NCBI RefSeq assembly: GCF_949987515.2
Contig: NC_082701.1
Location: forward strand, 37,031,755 to 37,095,754
Direction: 5' to 3'
DNA from: Delphinus delphis
Taxonomy: Eukaryota > Chordata > Mammalia > Artiodactyla > Delphinidae
DNA length: 64,000 nucleotides
The number at the start of each line of letters is the position of its first letter. The stretch's first letter is position 1. The notes under the pieces are model-generated. The model was given only the letters and a program-made list of their open reading frames with translations, was not told where the DNA came from and searched no databases. The translations under genes were made by a program, and so were the position numbers. Positions 11,795-23,135 of this stretch are shown one piece after another.

Positions 11795-12135
11795 TTAGTA
11801 GATTCATTCATTCAAGAAATTGTTCTTGAACACCTAATACATCCTAGCATAGATTTAGGAACTGGAGATACAGCCTTGAGTAAAAAAAAGACAAAAATCC
11901 TCACCTTCATGGCGTTTACATTCTAGTGGGAGGAGGCAAGCAAACAAACAGGCAAACTGTATAGTGTATTAGGTAATGATGAACGCAACAGAGAAAAATA
12001 AAGCAGGGAGATGAGATGAGACGTGCAGGAGTACAATGGAATAATTTAGATCTTAAATATGCCAGTCACATCTCAGGAGATGACATAGAGGACGGGACCC
12101 TGAAGAATTTCTATTGGGAAGAAAGACTCTAAGAG
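11795..12135 (+). repeat. Ancient mammalian repeat (group with ATTCATTCAA-type start)
   Basis: Begins 'attcattcattcaagaaat', then 'gaactggagatacagcc', 'atggcgtttacattctagtg' and 'gagaaaaataaagcaggg'. I know this pattern as a common old mammalian repeat but cannot name it with certainty. Shorter pieces of the same group occur at 12825, 13640, 26378, 27303, 28690 and 46490. Confidence 0.55.
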
Positions 12136-12174
12136 GGAAAATACATTCTGCCCTTTCCTCATCTCCATGGTCCC

Positions 12175-12290
12175 CTAGACACTATGTTCCTCAAGGCAAG
12201 AAACTGTGTCTTCTTATTACTGGTATCCCCAGCCCACAGCACAATATTTGACACATACTAGGCATTCAATAATTGTTTGTGGAACCAAAC
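12175..12290 (+). mobile_element. LINE-2 3' terminal fragment
   Basis: Reads 'gttcctcaaggcaagaaactg', 'ggtatccccagcccacagcac', 'cattcaataattgtttg', a typical L2 3' end. Confidence 0.7.
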
Positions 12291-12824
12291 TACTCCTCAG
12301 GCCTCTCTCAGGAACCACTGTGCCCCTTGGCACCTGAATTATCAGTTTGTGTTAATAACTCCACCTGCATGCTTCAATCTGACAGGCAGTAAGCACCAAG
12401 CCTGAAGGTTGTTTATTGATGTGGCTAATAATAATAATGGAGTGGCAACAGAACTGACATTAATATAACGTGGAGGGGAATGAACACCAGGATTGAAATG
12501 CTCTTATGCATCAAGGAGCTTCTGCTGCTGAGAGAGGAATTTGATTTTCTTGCAGTGTTTTCTGTCTCACTTCCTCAGCAATCAGCACTGTAAAATCCCA
12601 TTGATAAGGTGTGAAAGGCAAAGGCAGAGTTTTAAAGAGGAACTTAGAGTCTCCTTCACAGTAGCAAGAAATTACATGCTAGTGGGAAGAACTCAGTGAA
12701 AATAGGAGAAAGTAGAGAGAGAATAGAATAAGGGATGTGAGGGCTTCATATGCCAGAAATAAATCTACCCCAAAATAAAGATAATTGGCCAAATCTGTCT
12801 TTCTATGTTGTTAAGACGATGGCC
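12291..12824. other. Unique sequence, nothing recognised
   Basis: Contains a short ATA-rich run near 12427. No gene or named repeat is visible. Confidence 0.4.
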
Positions 12825-12935
12825 TTGTTTTGACTTCTCTTATTCATTCAGTAAATCATTTATTATCACTTATTCAGCAAACATTTACTGATCACCTACC
12901 ATATACTCTACTAAGCACTCAGAGTGAATAATCTC
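12825..12935 (+). repeat. Ancient mammalian repeat fragment
   Basis: The phrases 'cagcaaacatttactgatc' and 'ctactaagcactcagag' resemble the start of the repeat at 11795. Confidence 0.4.
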
Positions 12936-12949
12936 TGTCCCAGTGAAAT

Positions 12950-13560
12950 AAAGTATTTGGTTGCCCTTTGTCCCTGGTTTTGGGGAGACAACCACTAATC
13001 CCTTGGAATTTCCTGAGTGATAGGAGTGTCATTGTTATTCATAGTGGGCCTTTTAGACCACACACCTGATAGTTTATGCTAACAAGGTGACTCAGGACTG
13101 GAGCTGGCCCAGGCCAGAACCAACCATGTGATTAGAAGGTTGGGGCTTTGAGACACCTCATATTGCCTTTCCACCTGTGGAGGGAAGAAGGGCTGGAAAT
13201 TGAGTTCAACCATGCAGCCAATGATTCAATAATGGAAGCATAATGAAGTTTCAATAAAAACTCTGGACACCAAAGCTGGGGCAAGTTGTGTCCCTTCTTT
13301 GGTTGGTTCTGATTTGTATTCTAGTAATAAGTATAGCACTTTTCTGAACTCTGTGACTTGTTCTAGTGAATTATCAAGCCTGAGGGAGTCCATAGGGACC
13401 CCTGAGTTTCTAGCCAGCTAGTCAGAAGTGAGGGTGGCCCAGGGGACCCTGAACTTGAGACTGGTATCTGAAGTAGTGAGGACGATCTGGTGAAGGACTG
13501 TGCCCTTAACTGTGAAGTTTGGCTTAACTCCAGGTAGTCTCTCAAGTAGCTCAGAGTCTA
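12950..13560 (+). mobile_element. Old LTR-like element (endogenous retrovirus-derived)
   Basis: The layout resembles a solo LTR. A 'catgtgatta' box is followed by 'ataatgaagtttcaataaaaa', a polyadenylation-like signal near 13255. Then 'gaactctgtgacttgttctag' and 'tgaattatcaagcctgag' follow, and an end rich in 'ctggtatctgaag'. I recall this order from a class III/ERVL-type LTR group but cannot name it. No viral coding region is present in the window. The ends and strand are approximate. Confidence 0.5.
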
Positions 13561-13639
13561 GCTAGAGTAATGAAAAATCATATTCACAATGCAGTGAGAA
13601 AGTTCTTTGCTCACAAATGTAGGCTTAGTCATGGAGAGC

Positions 13640-13735
13640 AAGGTAGGTGCCATCCAACTTATTGAGGATAATCAGAGATGGCCTTCTGGACAAAGTGAAA
13701 TTTGAACTGAATTCAAGCACAAATGGTAATTAGCA
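13640..13735 (+). repeat. Ancient mammalian repeat fragment
   Basis: 'gagatggccttctggacaaag' and 'tttgaactgaattcaag' resemble a later portion of the repeat type seen at 11795. Short and diverged. Confidence 0.35.
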
Positions 13736-13789
13736 AAGCAAAGCAAAAACAGAGAAACACATGGGACAACTTTCAATCATCCTGTACCA

Positions 13790-14010
13790 TCTGATAATAA
13801 TACTACTAATAACAGCAACACTAGTAGCAACTAAAATCCCTTGGACTATTTTTATGTGAAAGTGCTTTATGTATATTTACTGATTTAATCCCCACAGCAA
13901 CCTTGTCAGGAAGATTTTGTTGGGGTTTCTGTTTTCCAGTGAAATATCTGAGACTTAGGTATATAATTTGGCCAAACTCATACAACTAGTAAGTTGGCAT
14001 ACCTTTGCAT
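13790..14010 (-). mobile_element. MIR SINE
   Basis: Antisense MIR: 'taatactactaataacagc', 'gatttaatccccacagc', 'gtgaaatatctgagactta', 'catacaactagtaagttgg'. It directly abuts the MLT1-type LTR. Confidence 0.72.
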
Positions 14011-14014
14011 CACA

Positions 14015-14447
14015 CTTTGGTTTCTGTTAAAAACTTTGTGTTCCTCCCAAATTCCCTATGTTGAAGCCCTAACCTCCAATATGATAGTATTTGGAGATGG
14101 GACATTTGGGAAGTAATTAGGGTTAGATGAGTACATGAGGGTGGAGCCTTCAAGCTGGGATTAGTGCCCTTATTAGAAGAAACACGAGAGAACTTGTTCT
14201 CTCTCTCCTCTCTCCCTCTCTCCCTCTCTCCCTTTCTCTCCCTCTCTCTCCCTCTCTCTCCTTCCCCATGAACATGTGCTGAGGAAGGCCCATGTAAGCA
14301 TAGGAAAAGTGCCCTCATCAGAACCCAACCATGATGGCCACCCTGATCTTGGACTTCCAGCCTCCAAAACTGTGAGAAAACAAATTTCTATTGCTTAAGC
14401 CACCCACTCTATGGTATTTTGTTATGACAACCCAAACAGACAAAGGC
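14015..14447 (+). mobile_element. MLT1-type LTR (ERVL-MaLR) with pyrimidine microsatellite
   Basis: The landmarks are in order: 'tatgttgaagccctaacc', 'tatttggagatgggac', 'gatcttggacttccagcc', 'actgtgagaaaacaaatttc' and 'gcttaagccacccactctatgg'. They match the MLT1A group of solo LTRs as I remember it. A (TC/CCCT)n tract at 14197-14264 has expanded inside. No retroviral protein-coding part is present. A second, diverged copy of the group lies antisense at 37690-38460. Confidence 0.72.
14197..14264 (+). repeat. Pyrimidine-rich microsatellite (ctctccc)n
   Basis: Sixty-eight bases of C and T made of ctctccct-like units. Reading the opposite strand gives an Arg/Glu/Gly-rich open frame, which is an artefact of the repeat. 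Confidence 0.9.
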
Positions 14448-14606
14448 AGTTTCTGAATCCAGAACTCTTGTATATGATTACTGCACTATATTTCCTTTGG
14501 AAAGGGCAACTTAACCTCTGAAAAAAATATAATAATGTAAGGTATCCTGTCTCCTCTAGAGTGTAATGGCACACTTGGAGGTGGGGGAAGGTGCTAGGGT
14601 TGAGGC

Positions 14607-14631
14607 AAAAAAAAAAAAAAAAAAAAAAAAA
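14607..14631 (+). repeat. Poly-A run of 25
   Basis: An uninterrupted A tract not preceded by any retroelement I can recognise. It could be the tail of an unidentified insertion or a simple slippage product. Confidence 0.85.
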
Positions 14632-15655
14632 GTCCTGTTGAATGCTGGTTCTGTGTAAAATCCCTCTTATTTGAATGAATAAAGTCATAAATATCTATTG
14701 TAACATTTTCTTGATCACTGAACTTGTTGCCAAAGAATCCTATGAATCTCAGCAAGAAGGGATCTCCCCATTTGATTCTGGATTCAGGTAGTCCTCCAAC
14801 TTAATTTTGACTGCCTTTCTTGGTAGGTGATGCTTTCTTTATACAGATCAGACCATCTGAAAATTTCTTCAAGGGGTTTAAATTTACCTCTGTGTGTTTT
14901 CCACTCATTGATCCTGGCTCTGTGTGTGAGAGTAAATTAAAGAAGAAATAGTGTCAATAGCAAAAGGGTAGCTGCTGTATATGGTGGACCATGCAAGAAG
15001 TCTTGCAATTCTGTTTTGAAACCTTTCTGACCTTGCAGAATCCATTACTTCTTGTTTTAAGAAGGTCATGGTTCTGGAGTTCTTTTCAGATGTAGCTTTT
15101 AGTAATTCCTCTTTCAATATGAGCCTTTGAAGTGTCTGGTAATATATAGAAATAATCATTTATTCAACTTTTATTTTCTGTGTATGTGTTCATTGTTCAC
15201 ATTAGACTTCTTTTATGTAAATCAAGTCCCTCGATATGAAGAAACAAAGCAAATCCAGATTAATTGGCTAATTTTCAGAGGCTTACTCTACATTGATTAC
15301 AGCTTTTTTTCCAATGAATTTTTAATTATGTTCTCTCTTTGCTATGCAGAGTCGCTTTTGAAACAACAACATGTAAATTTGGTATATAGAAAGTTGACCC
15401 AAATCATCTCAAAAAAAAAAAGAAAACCACACATTGTGACCTATTTCCCATTTTTCCAATTCAGCAAGTTTAAAATATAACAAGGAGAAAAAGGGGAGTT
15501 TTTTTCCACAGGTGTAACTTTTTATAATGCCTTTCTAACCTTAGGCTTTGCATCTGTCCAACTTTTTTTTCTTTCTCTCTCTCACATCCTCATTATTTTT
15601 CCACCTTTGCAATTTTAACCTGTGAATTTAGTAAACTTCTAAAGTCAGAGGATTA
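14632..15655. other. Unique AT-rich sequence
   Basis: A 117-codon frame at 15127-15480 (plus) is rich in Phe, Tyr, Leu and Lys, as AT-rich noise would be. No gene is called. Confidence 0.45.
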
Positions 15656-16020
15656 AACAGCATTGGATTTGAAGGGAACTTAATGATCAGTTCCATTGCA
15701 TCTCAAAGCCTCTCTACTTTAGCACAACAGTTGCCTGCCTCTGACTGATCACCTCCCGCCTCCCACCTTCCAACCTAATAGGGAACTCATGTTTTCCCCA
15801 AGCATTAAGCCTTTGTATAATTCTCACTTTTATAAAACTCCTGTTTATCTTAAGCAAAATGACTCTTTTTCTCCTCACTAAAAACATGCCTTATTCCTCA
15901 TCTACTTCAGAGCTCTGAAGATAAAGAGACTTAAGACTTAAGTCCCCTTTGCTCTTTTCAAGCCCTTTATTCTCCAGGCTAAAAGGAATGTCAGTAGTCT
16001 CCTTTTTATTCCTGCTGATT
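15656..16020 (+). mobile_element. CR1/L3-like LINE remnant (tentative)
   Basis: The order 'gaagggaacttaatgatc', 'gggaactcatgttttcc', 'ctctttttctcctcac', 'ccctttattctccaggctaa' resembles the 3' part of the ancient CR1/L3 LINEs of mammals. Very diverged. The alternative is unique sequence with chance similarity. Confidence 0.4.
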
Positions 16021-17389
16021 TTATATGGCAAAACAGGAAAGAGATATAGCTGCCAATTTTGTTTTCCTAAATCTCCAAATTTAATGGTTTTGGTTTCTAT
16101 AACAACTTCGTAGGAAACAGCACAATCACTTGTCCTGCTTTAAAAGGTATTTACACACACACATACGTGGCATAGGAGGTGTTTTATGTTAAAATTTCAA
16201 AAAGTACAGTGTCTATCCTTGATTTAATAAGAGATCAGAACAATATAGCTCACAAGTAGTGGGGAGGAGGAATAAATCAAGTACTTGGTGCAATATCTCT
16301 TGATACCATTATTAGTCTCTTTTTTTCCCCCCTAATTTCAAGCTATTAGGTTGGCTGTTGCTGAGGTTTATATTCTGAATACCCTCCAATGATATTTTAA
16401 TGGAGGAGAGAAATCAATAGCTGCTATGCTGACATTGACTTATATATCATTAGTAGTCCATAGTGTGTTTCTGCTACATGGGTAAAAGTCTAGGAGGTAG
16501 AGAAAATCCACTTCATGCTGGCCCTCCAAGTTCAGAGTTACTGAGAACTATTTGAGATTGCTAACATTGAGGACAGCATCCATCCTCCAGACTACTTCTC
16601 AGAGCAGTAAGTGTGGACAGTAGCCAACCTTCCTGCACCAGTCCGTTCTTTTCCTCAGATAGTTACCCTTGCAGACCTGCTGCAGGAAATGGCAGGCCCA
16701 CGTCCTCCATGGCATCAAAATATATACTGCACATTTGGCCCGCTCTCCTAAGTGTGGCTTGTAGTCACACTTCCAGCCACTCAACTTAACTGGTGTTTCA
16801 AGGAAAGAAAAACAGATAATGCTGCAAATGAGGCCTCTAGGACTGGTGAGGCCTCTAGGACTGTTGAGTCCTCTAGGACTAGAATGGCAAATCTGGCTGT
16901 GCCTGAACCTCTCCAAATTGGATGGTTCCAAATAGGAAGGACTAATTTCATGGGGTCAGTGCTGGATCCTGTAAAAACATATACTATATAAAAACTAATG
17001 TTTGATCAGTGCTAAGTCCAAAGTGTCTCAATAGACCAGAAGAGAAAGGGTTTCCAGGAATGGGATTTGGAAAGAGCATAAGGATGAAGTGAGATAAGTC
17101 TGTATAAAGAGGAAAAAAATGTAAAGAAGTTCAATTCTAATAAATCAGAAGTAAGTGAACCTTGTTCTCTCCCTGGCACAATTCTCTTTCTGCAACAGTG
17201 TAGCCTGGCTTGACCCAGTACAACAATCTCCTGCCTCTCACCATTGTACCCTTTCCTCCTCCAACCCTACTGCTCTGACTTCTGATAAGAAATACAACAT
17301 TTATTTTTATGTAGTCAATCTTCAGCCACAGAAACCCTGAGAATTCTCATTATAAGTAACTGATCAGACAATGATTGTCCAGCTTACAA
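16021..17389. other. Unique sequence with an 18-bp triplicate
   Basis: No gene is recognised. A 110-codon minus-strand frame at 16599-16931 contains three Ser-Pro-Arg-Gly-Leu repeats that simply translate the tandem DNA repeat at 16830-16883. Confidence 0.45.
16830..16883 (+). repeat. Tandem repeat, three 18-bp units
   Basis: Units gaggcctctaggactggt, gaggcctctaggactgtt and gagtcctctaggactaga are consecutive with only a few differences. This is a small minisatellite in otherwise unique DNA. Confidence 0.95.
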
Positions 17390-17620
17390 AAGTAATAAGT
17401 AACATTTAGGTAGTTCTTTACAGTTTATAATGTTCTTTTGTGTTATGTCCTTTAGTCTTCAAAAAAAAAAAACTCTGTAATAAATAATAACATTATTTCC
17501 ATTTTTTGGATGAGAAAATCGAGGCTCAGAGAGTTTGTATAATTTGTCCAAGATTACGGCAATAGGGAGCAGAGCCAAGAGTTGAACCCAGCTCTCCTGA
17601 CTAGTATTTTTAGCTTCTCA
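17390..17620 (-). mobile_element. MIR SINE with A-run
   Basis: Antisense MIR: 'gtaacatttaggtagttc', 'ttatttccattttttggatg', 'gaggctcagagagtttg', 'gagttgaacccagctctcc'. A run of 12 A at about 17461-17472 has expanded inside. Confidence 0.78.
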
Positions 17621-17966
17621 GTGGCCTTTGTGAAATGTGGCACAAGGAATCATATGCCTCACTGGTTGGGTGGGTCCTCCAAGGTTATTTCCAGACCCAG
17701 CCAAGAATATAATACCAGACACCCTTCTAGGCCAAATAATTCCAGTATGAGGGAAAAGGATAACAAAGGATAACAAATATGGAGACTGGGGAGGTCCTAG
17801 CATACTAGCACAGGTTGCTGACAGTGTGCCAGGTCCTCCTTTCACTCACTCACAACCAGGGCCAGGAAGGAATGTAATTTTGCCATAGGCTGGAATCCTT
17901 TGATGAAGGAAGAGAAAGCTAGAATTCACCGCTATTAACTCTGAGTTCTCTTAAGAAAGTGGATGT

Positions 17967-18172
17967 CCCTCAAAATACTAAAAATAGAACTACCATTTGA
18001 TCCAGCAATCCCACTTCTGGGTATATATCCCAAGGAAGTAAAAACAGGATCTCGAAGAGATATCTGCACTACCATGTTCATTGCAGCACTATTTGCAATG
18101 GTCAAGACATGGAAACAACGTTAAGTGTTGATGGATGAATGTATAAAGAAAATGTCACACACACACACACGT

Positions 18173-18208
<36 letters not shown>

Positions 18209-18736
18209 GAATATTATTCAACCTTAAAGAAGAAGGAAATTCTCTTATTTGTGATAACAAGGATGAACCTGGAGGGCATTATGCTAAGTGAAATAGGCCA
18301 GACACAGAAAGACAAGTACTGCATCATCTCACTTACATGTGGAATCTAAGATAGTCAAACCGATGGAAGCAGAGAGTAGAATGGTTGTTGCCAGGGGCCA
18401 GGGAGGGAAGAGAGGAGGGGGAAATGAGGAGATGTTGGTCAAAGGGTACAAAGTTTCAGTTATGCAGATGAATTAATTTGGGGGAACTAATGTATAGCAT
18501 GGTGACCATAGTTAATTAACAGTATCATATTGTATACTTTGCTAAGAGGATAATAAACCTTAAATTGAATCTTCTCAACATACACACATATACACACAAA
18601 ATGATGACTATGTAGAGATGATGGATAAATTATTTAGCTTGATTATGGTGATCTTTTTACCATATACATGTATCAAAACATCACGTTGTTCACCTTAAAT
18701 ATATATAATTTTTATGTCTCAATAAAGTTGTTTTAA
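17967..18736 (+). mobile_element. Ancient LINE-1 (L1MA type) 3' end
   Basis: The block follows L1 ORF2's end and 3' UTR: 'aaaatagaactaccatttg', 'cagcaatcccacttctggg', 'gatgaacctggagggcat', 'ggaatctaagatagtcaaac', and an AATAAA-like end near 18720. It is 5' truncated. A (CA)n microsatellite at 18156-18204 has expanded in the body. The copy is too decayed to code. Confidence 0.88.
18156..18204 (+). repeat. (CA)n microsatellite in L1
   Basis: About 49 bp of CA with a 'gtacacgc' interruption, lying within the old L1 3' end. A length polymorphism is likely but cannot be judged from one sequence. Confidence 0.95.
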
Positions 18737-18844
18737 GAAGTAATTGATTATAACAGGGGGATATGGTCATAAAATTTCAATCTGCTACAGATTCCAAAAT
18801 CCAGCTCTGATGCCAAAGAGATAATGATATTAGTTCAACAACAA

Positions 18845-19075
18845 TATTAATACCTAACTTTTACTGGGCCCTTACTATGTGCCTTACATGTCTCATTTAA
18901 TTCCCACCACATCCTATCTGTCAGGTACCATTGCTGTTCCCATTTTGCACAAGGGAACTCTGAGACTTTGAGAGGCTAAAGGACCCATTCACACAGGAAT
19001 TAAAAGGCAGCTCTAGGATTCAAGCTTGCTCCGACTCCAGCACTCATCCTCCCCGTCACTACATCACATGGCCTA
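18845..19075 (-). mobile_element. MIR SINE
   Basis: Antisense MIR with clear landmarks: 'gcccttactatgtgcctt', 'catttaattcccaccac', 'gttcccattttgcac', 'aggattcaagcttgctcc'. Confidence 0.78.
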
Positions 19076-20499
19076 GATTGGAAGTCTGTTCTCACCTTCC
19101 CCTTACTAGCCACAGAAATTATTTCAATATGATGTTTCTGTCTTTGGGCTTGCACAAATGTGCTGGCCATAACATTTACAGCATTCCAGCTGAGGTGGGG
19201 ACCAAGACACATTGGAGCCAAGTGTTTTAATAGCTTCCTGTGTTAGTAGTTATAAAAACATAACTGTTGCTGCAGGTTCAAAGAATTAAAATATGGCAAG
19301 GTAGAAGGAGGTCTCAAGGTCAGCTTTCAGAACTACAGCTTCGCCCTTGTAAACAACTTTTATATACCACTTTTGGACTGTGTATGACGAAATGACTAAC
19401 ATTTTCAGCTGTAACCGGAGCTATTACACAGCAGTTGAGTGTTTTATAGCTGGAAAGCTGAAAATTGGTGGAAAGGGTGAGCTGTGGGGATTCCTTGCCT
19501 CTGCATGGGCACATTTTCTGTCTCCTCCCAGTGGGAATGCCCTGCATAAAGCAAAACAAAGTAAGAGTAACAGGTAAATTGCACCTTGCATTCTCAGTAT
19601 AAAATGAAGCTCTTATCTGCACATTTCACTTCTGCTTTTAATGCCTTTGTCCCTTCTCTCTTGCTCACTGAAGTGGAGTATATAGTTTTCTTTATTTTAA
19701 ATCTTCCCCCAAAGAAAACTACAAGCTGAGATTCCAAGTGTCCACCTATAATCCAGAAACTTATATGACTTCATTTGTGGAGGAGATTCCCAGAGAGATC
19801 TTTGATAAGTAGCTTCTTTCCTCCTCTGTTTTGTGATTTACATATTATATAGCTATAATTGCAGGTCACAGATATGAATATTCAGAAAAGGATAATATGA
19901 GGTTACTGAATGCTTTTCCCCTGAATTCCAGAAGGTGGGCCTCACAGTTGACTGAGTGATGTCAGCTAAAGTCCTGAGTTTCCCATCCAATCTTAACCTA
20001 ACTGTGATAAAAATGAGTGTTTTCTAAGGAGAGACACTATTACAGAATCAGAAGGATTGTTATTATACTTATTCTTGCAGACTAGACCAGAAATCATATT
20101 ATGGAAATGGAATAGTGTGCCAGTCTTGTCCACTGTCTTTAATAACATTCAGATCACAAAAACAGGCGACTCTATTTTTAGCCCTTTCATATGAGAATGG
20201 CTGTGGGAACAGAATGTGAGATTGTCATACTTCCCTCAAACCCAACAATAGTTTGTTGCTGGAATAGAAAAAAAAAAAAAATGAAGTCATGTGTAACCCA
20301 GCCACATCATGGCAGGTAAATTACGCGAGTATCCTTACCTGGACAGACTTACCGTCCAGAGCCTTGTGGTATTGTGCTCGGGATTCCTAGGAGTGAACCT
20401 TGAAGAGCTATGCTAATGATGGTGCTTCTCATCCAAGGCTCTTTGTTAAAATATGAGGTCATATTTTGTGATAAAATCAGTAGCACATGGTGAAAGGTA
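19076..20499. other. Unique sequence, nothing recognised
   Basis: No repeat family or coding frame is supported. A short A run lies at about 20267-20281. Confidence 0.45.
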
Positions 20500-20729
20500 T
20501 ATATTGCAGGTGGAAAAAAGCAGTCTTTAGACTCTGGTAGCCTTTTCTTTAGTCCTTGCTCTGCCATGATAGACAGATTATGTCCTTTCTAAGAACCTCA
20601 GTGGTCTCATCTGTAAAATGGGCATAATAATACATATGTAAGACGGTTGTGGTGGTGAATAAATGAGATCACAATTGTAAAATACTAGCAATGGTAGATG
20701 CTCAGTAAATAGTGCTTATTATTATTATC
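20500..20729 (+). mobile_element. MIR SINE
   Basis: Sense MIR: 'cttgctctgccatgatag', 'ctcatctgtaaaatgggc', 'aataatacatatgtaag', 'gctcagtaaatagtgctta', ending in an (ATT)n run. Confidence 0.78.
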
Positions 20730-20865
20730 ATGGAGCATATGGTTTTGTGGAGAAAAACAGTGGTTTTGATTCATTTGGAAGACAATAGTTTTTAATTTTG
20801 TCATGTTACTTCCCTCCTCAAAACAAATGCACTGCTTTGCACTGCATATATGATACAATCATTTT

Positions 20866-20953
20866 CTCTGTGTGTCTGTGTGTCCATCTGTCTCTCTCTC
20901 TCTCTGTCTGTCTCTCTCTTTCTCTCTTGTGTCTGTCTCTCTGTCTCTCACAA
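20866..20953 (+). repeat. (TCTG/TC)n microsatellite
   Basis: TG-, TCTG- and TC-based units alternate over about 88 bp. Confidence 0.9.
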
Positions 20954-21014
20954 CACACATACAAACATGAAATCCATGACTGAGTCACCATCCTCTGGAT
21001 TATTGTCCTGAATC

Positions 21015-21345
21015 AGGGATTTTGCTCCTGCTGCCCCAGTCACCTAGAATGTCAATTCCCCCTTTCTCCACCTGTTGAACTATGTTATCTACCTGTTCCA
21101 CTCTGTCTACCCTCCTCCACAGATCTTTTCACAAGGCTTCCAGCTCAAGTTAGTGTTCTCCATTTCTCCAAGTAACATTTTGTTGTACCTCTACCCCAGC
21201 ACTCTGCACAGATAGCCTTGTAGTAAAGCGATCTTGGTGCTTTCTCTCTGTCCCACAAGAATGTGAGAAACCCACCAGCACAGGAATTGTGTCATATTCA
21301 CCTTTGCATTCCTCCCAATTGTGGACCAAGTAAATGGATATTGAT
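21015..21345 (+). mobile_element. LINE-2 3' end fragment
   Basis: Landmarks in L2 order: 'gtcacctagaatgtcaattcc', 'ctcctccacagatcttttcac', 'agcactctgcacagatag', 'cacaggaattgtgtcatatt', 'tttgcattcctcccaattg'. Diverged, with no coding potential. Confidence 0.62.
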
Positions 21346-22639
21346 TTGAGTTGTAGTTTAGTGTTTATGTAGCTCCTATCGCTGTTCTGAATTTTCCAGT
21401 AGTTTATTTGTGATTTGTGTCTTGTCATAATTTCATGCTCCTTGGCAGCCACTTACTTTACAAATATCAGTCCTTTTATGTTAGTCATTTCTAGACAACT
21501 TGTGGTCTCATGGTCAGCACTCGGGGATTTGGAAGTTGTCATTGTTGTTGTTTTGCTGAAATGTCTCTCTCATCAGTTTTCTTGTGAGTGACCCTTTAAA
21601 TAACCAGAATTAACGATGGGAAACAAACTAAAACAAGAGTTTGGAATGCAGTGTCTCTTCCATTGCTACTTCACGGATGAAAGACGGATCTCAAATGCAT
21701 TAGGATTGACTCTGCTTTAGGAAGACATTTTAACTCTGGCTTGTTCATTTCTTTTCAGGTAGAAAGCTCAGACAGCAGACAGCAAAGGGACAGGATTGTC
21801 CAGGGGACAGGTCAGAAATGCTTGAAGCATCAGAAAGTCCAGTTTCCTAGTATCATCTTCACTCAAACTCTTTCACATTTGCATTGGGTGAGGACACATA
21901 CTTGTTCAGAGCCTGAAAAACCTCATTGTTTCATTCTTCAGCCCCTCATTTGTAGCCAGGTAATTGAAGTCTAAAGGTAAACTCACCAGCCCGAGTCCCA
22001 TAGGAAATTAGGGAGGAAAACAGAGGCCAGGACAAGAGTCTTCAGGCTCTAAGTCCACTGCTCTTTCCTCTCCTACACCCTGTGGCCTCTTCCCATTCAT
22101 GGATTACGCACATAATCCAAATTGTGTTATTTTCAGGATCCACTTAAGGAATTAATCACTCTCTTTGTCATTACCTTTTTTTACTTTGAGGTAGAACCAG
22201 ACTTTGCCATTACTGAACGCTGTGGCTCCACCAATGAAGAGACTAGCCTGGGCTAATTGCCTTCATGCACCTCCTACCAGCAGAGGGCTGGCCGATGAGC
22301 ACCTGTGTGCAGCTCTTCGGTCCCCTTGTGGTCTGGGCCCTGCACTCATAAAACTGGTGCTCTGTCTTTGTTTGTTTGCAATGCTTTCCTCCCTTGCTGT
22401 GGGTGATGGGCAGGGGCAAGGGATCCTAGATTCTTTTTAAATTGTTTGTACATAGGTATACTACACTATATTTAGCATTTTAGCATCACTAAAATTGAAA
22501 TGTTTCTTATAGTCAATGGTGTGTAATAGTTTAATTGTCAATATCTTTTCTTAAACGATGGTGCATATTACAATCTTGCCATTGTGGAGTTAAAGGTATA
22601 TGAGAGTTCAAATTTTATAAAATGCTTTCCCATATAATA
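21346..22639. other. Unique sequence, nothing recognised
   Basis: Frames of 72-100 codons lie on both strands without domains. No gene is called. Confidence 0.45.
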
Positions 22640-22865
22640 ATAAGATCTAACATACATAGAATGCTCAGGTCAGGCACTGTGTGTGTCAGGCACTGTGGGC
22701 TTTGTGTGTCACACTAATTAATTTATCCTCTCCTCATAATGACTTCAAGCTGGCTTTATCCTCCATTTCCTAGAAGAGGAAACTAATATTAAGTAATTTT
22801 TTCAAAGTCACAAAGCAGTAGGATGCAGAGCCATATCCACCCCAGGGCAGTTTTAATACAAAGCT
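22640..22865 (-). mobile_element. MIR SINE
   Basis: Antisense MIR: 'gtcaggcactgtgggct', 'ctccatttcctagaagagg', 'caaagtcacaaagcagtagg'. A short internal duplication ('tcaggcactgtg' twice near 22669-22700) is visible. It lies head-to-head with the sense MIR that follows. Confidence 0.68.
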
Positions 22866-22949
22866 AAAATTCTTTCCTCTTCTCCTCCTATTGAGTTTTG
22901 CTCTCAGTCTCCCCCAGAGTCAAATGGGTGGCAAGATGGGCAGCATAGG

Positions 22950-23135
22950 AACACAAACTCTCAAGTGACCTTGTGTAAATTACTCAACCTTTCTGTGCCT
23001 CATCTGTAAAATGGGGATGAAAATAGCACCTTCCCATCAGCAGTTGTGAGGGTTAAGTGAAATGAGCTGTATGAAGCACTCGGAACACTGACCCCAGCAC
23101 ACACCAATGGTAAGTAAATGTGAGTGATATTAACT
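22950..23135 (+). mobile_element. MIR SINE
   Basis: Sense MIR: 'gaccttgtgtaaattactc', 'cctcatctgtaaaatgggg', 'gttgtgagggttaagtg', 'gtaagtaaatgtgag'. Confidence 0.78.

Noticed and set aside
14010..14367. Arg/Glu-rich frames on the minus strand
   Set aside because: Products of the pyrimidine microsatellite inside the MLT1-type LTR.
15127..15480. 117-codon frame on the plus strand
   Set aside because: The composition follows the local AT bias. No domain, no splice context and no related frame nearby.
16599..16931. Frame with Ser-Pro-Arg-Gly-Leu repeats
   Set aside because: The repeats only translate an 18-bp DNA tandem repeat. There is no domain, and codon use looks random outside it.
18125..18349. 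Frame with a Thr-His repeat
   Set aside because: Translation of a CA microsatellite and L1 remains.
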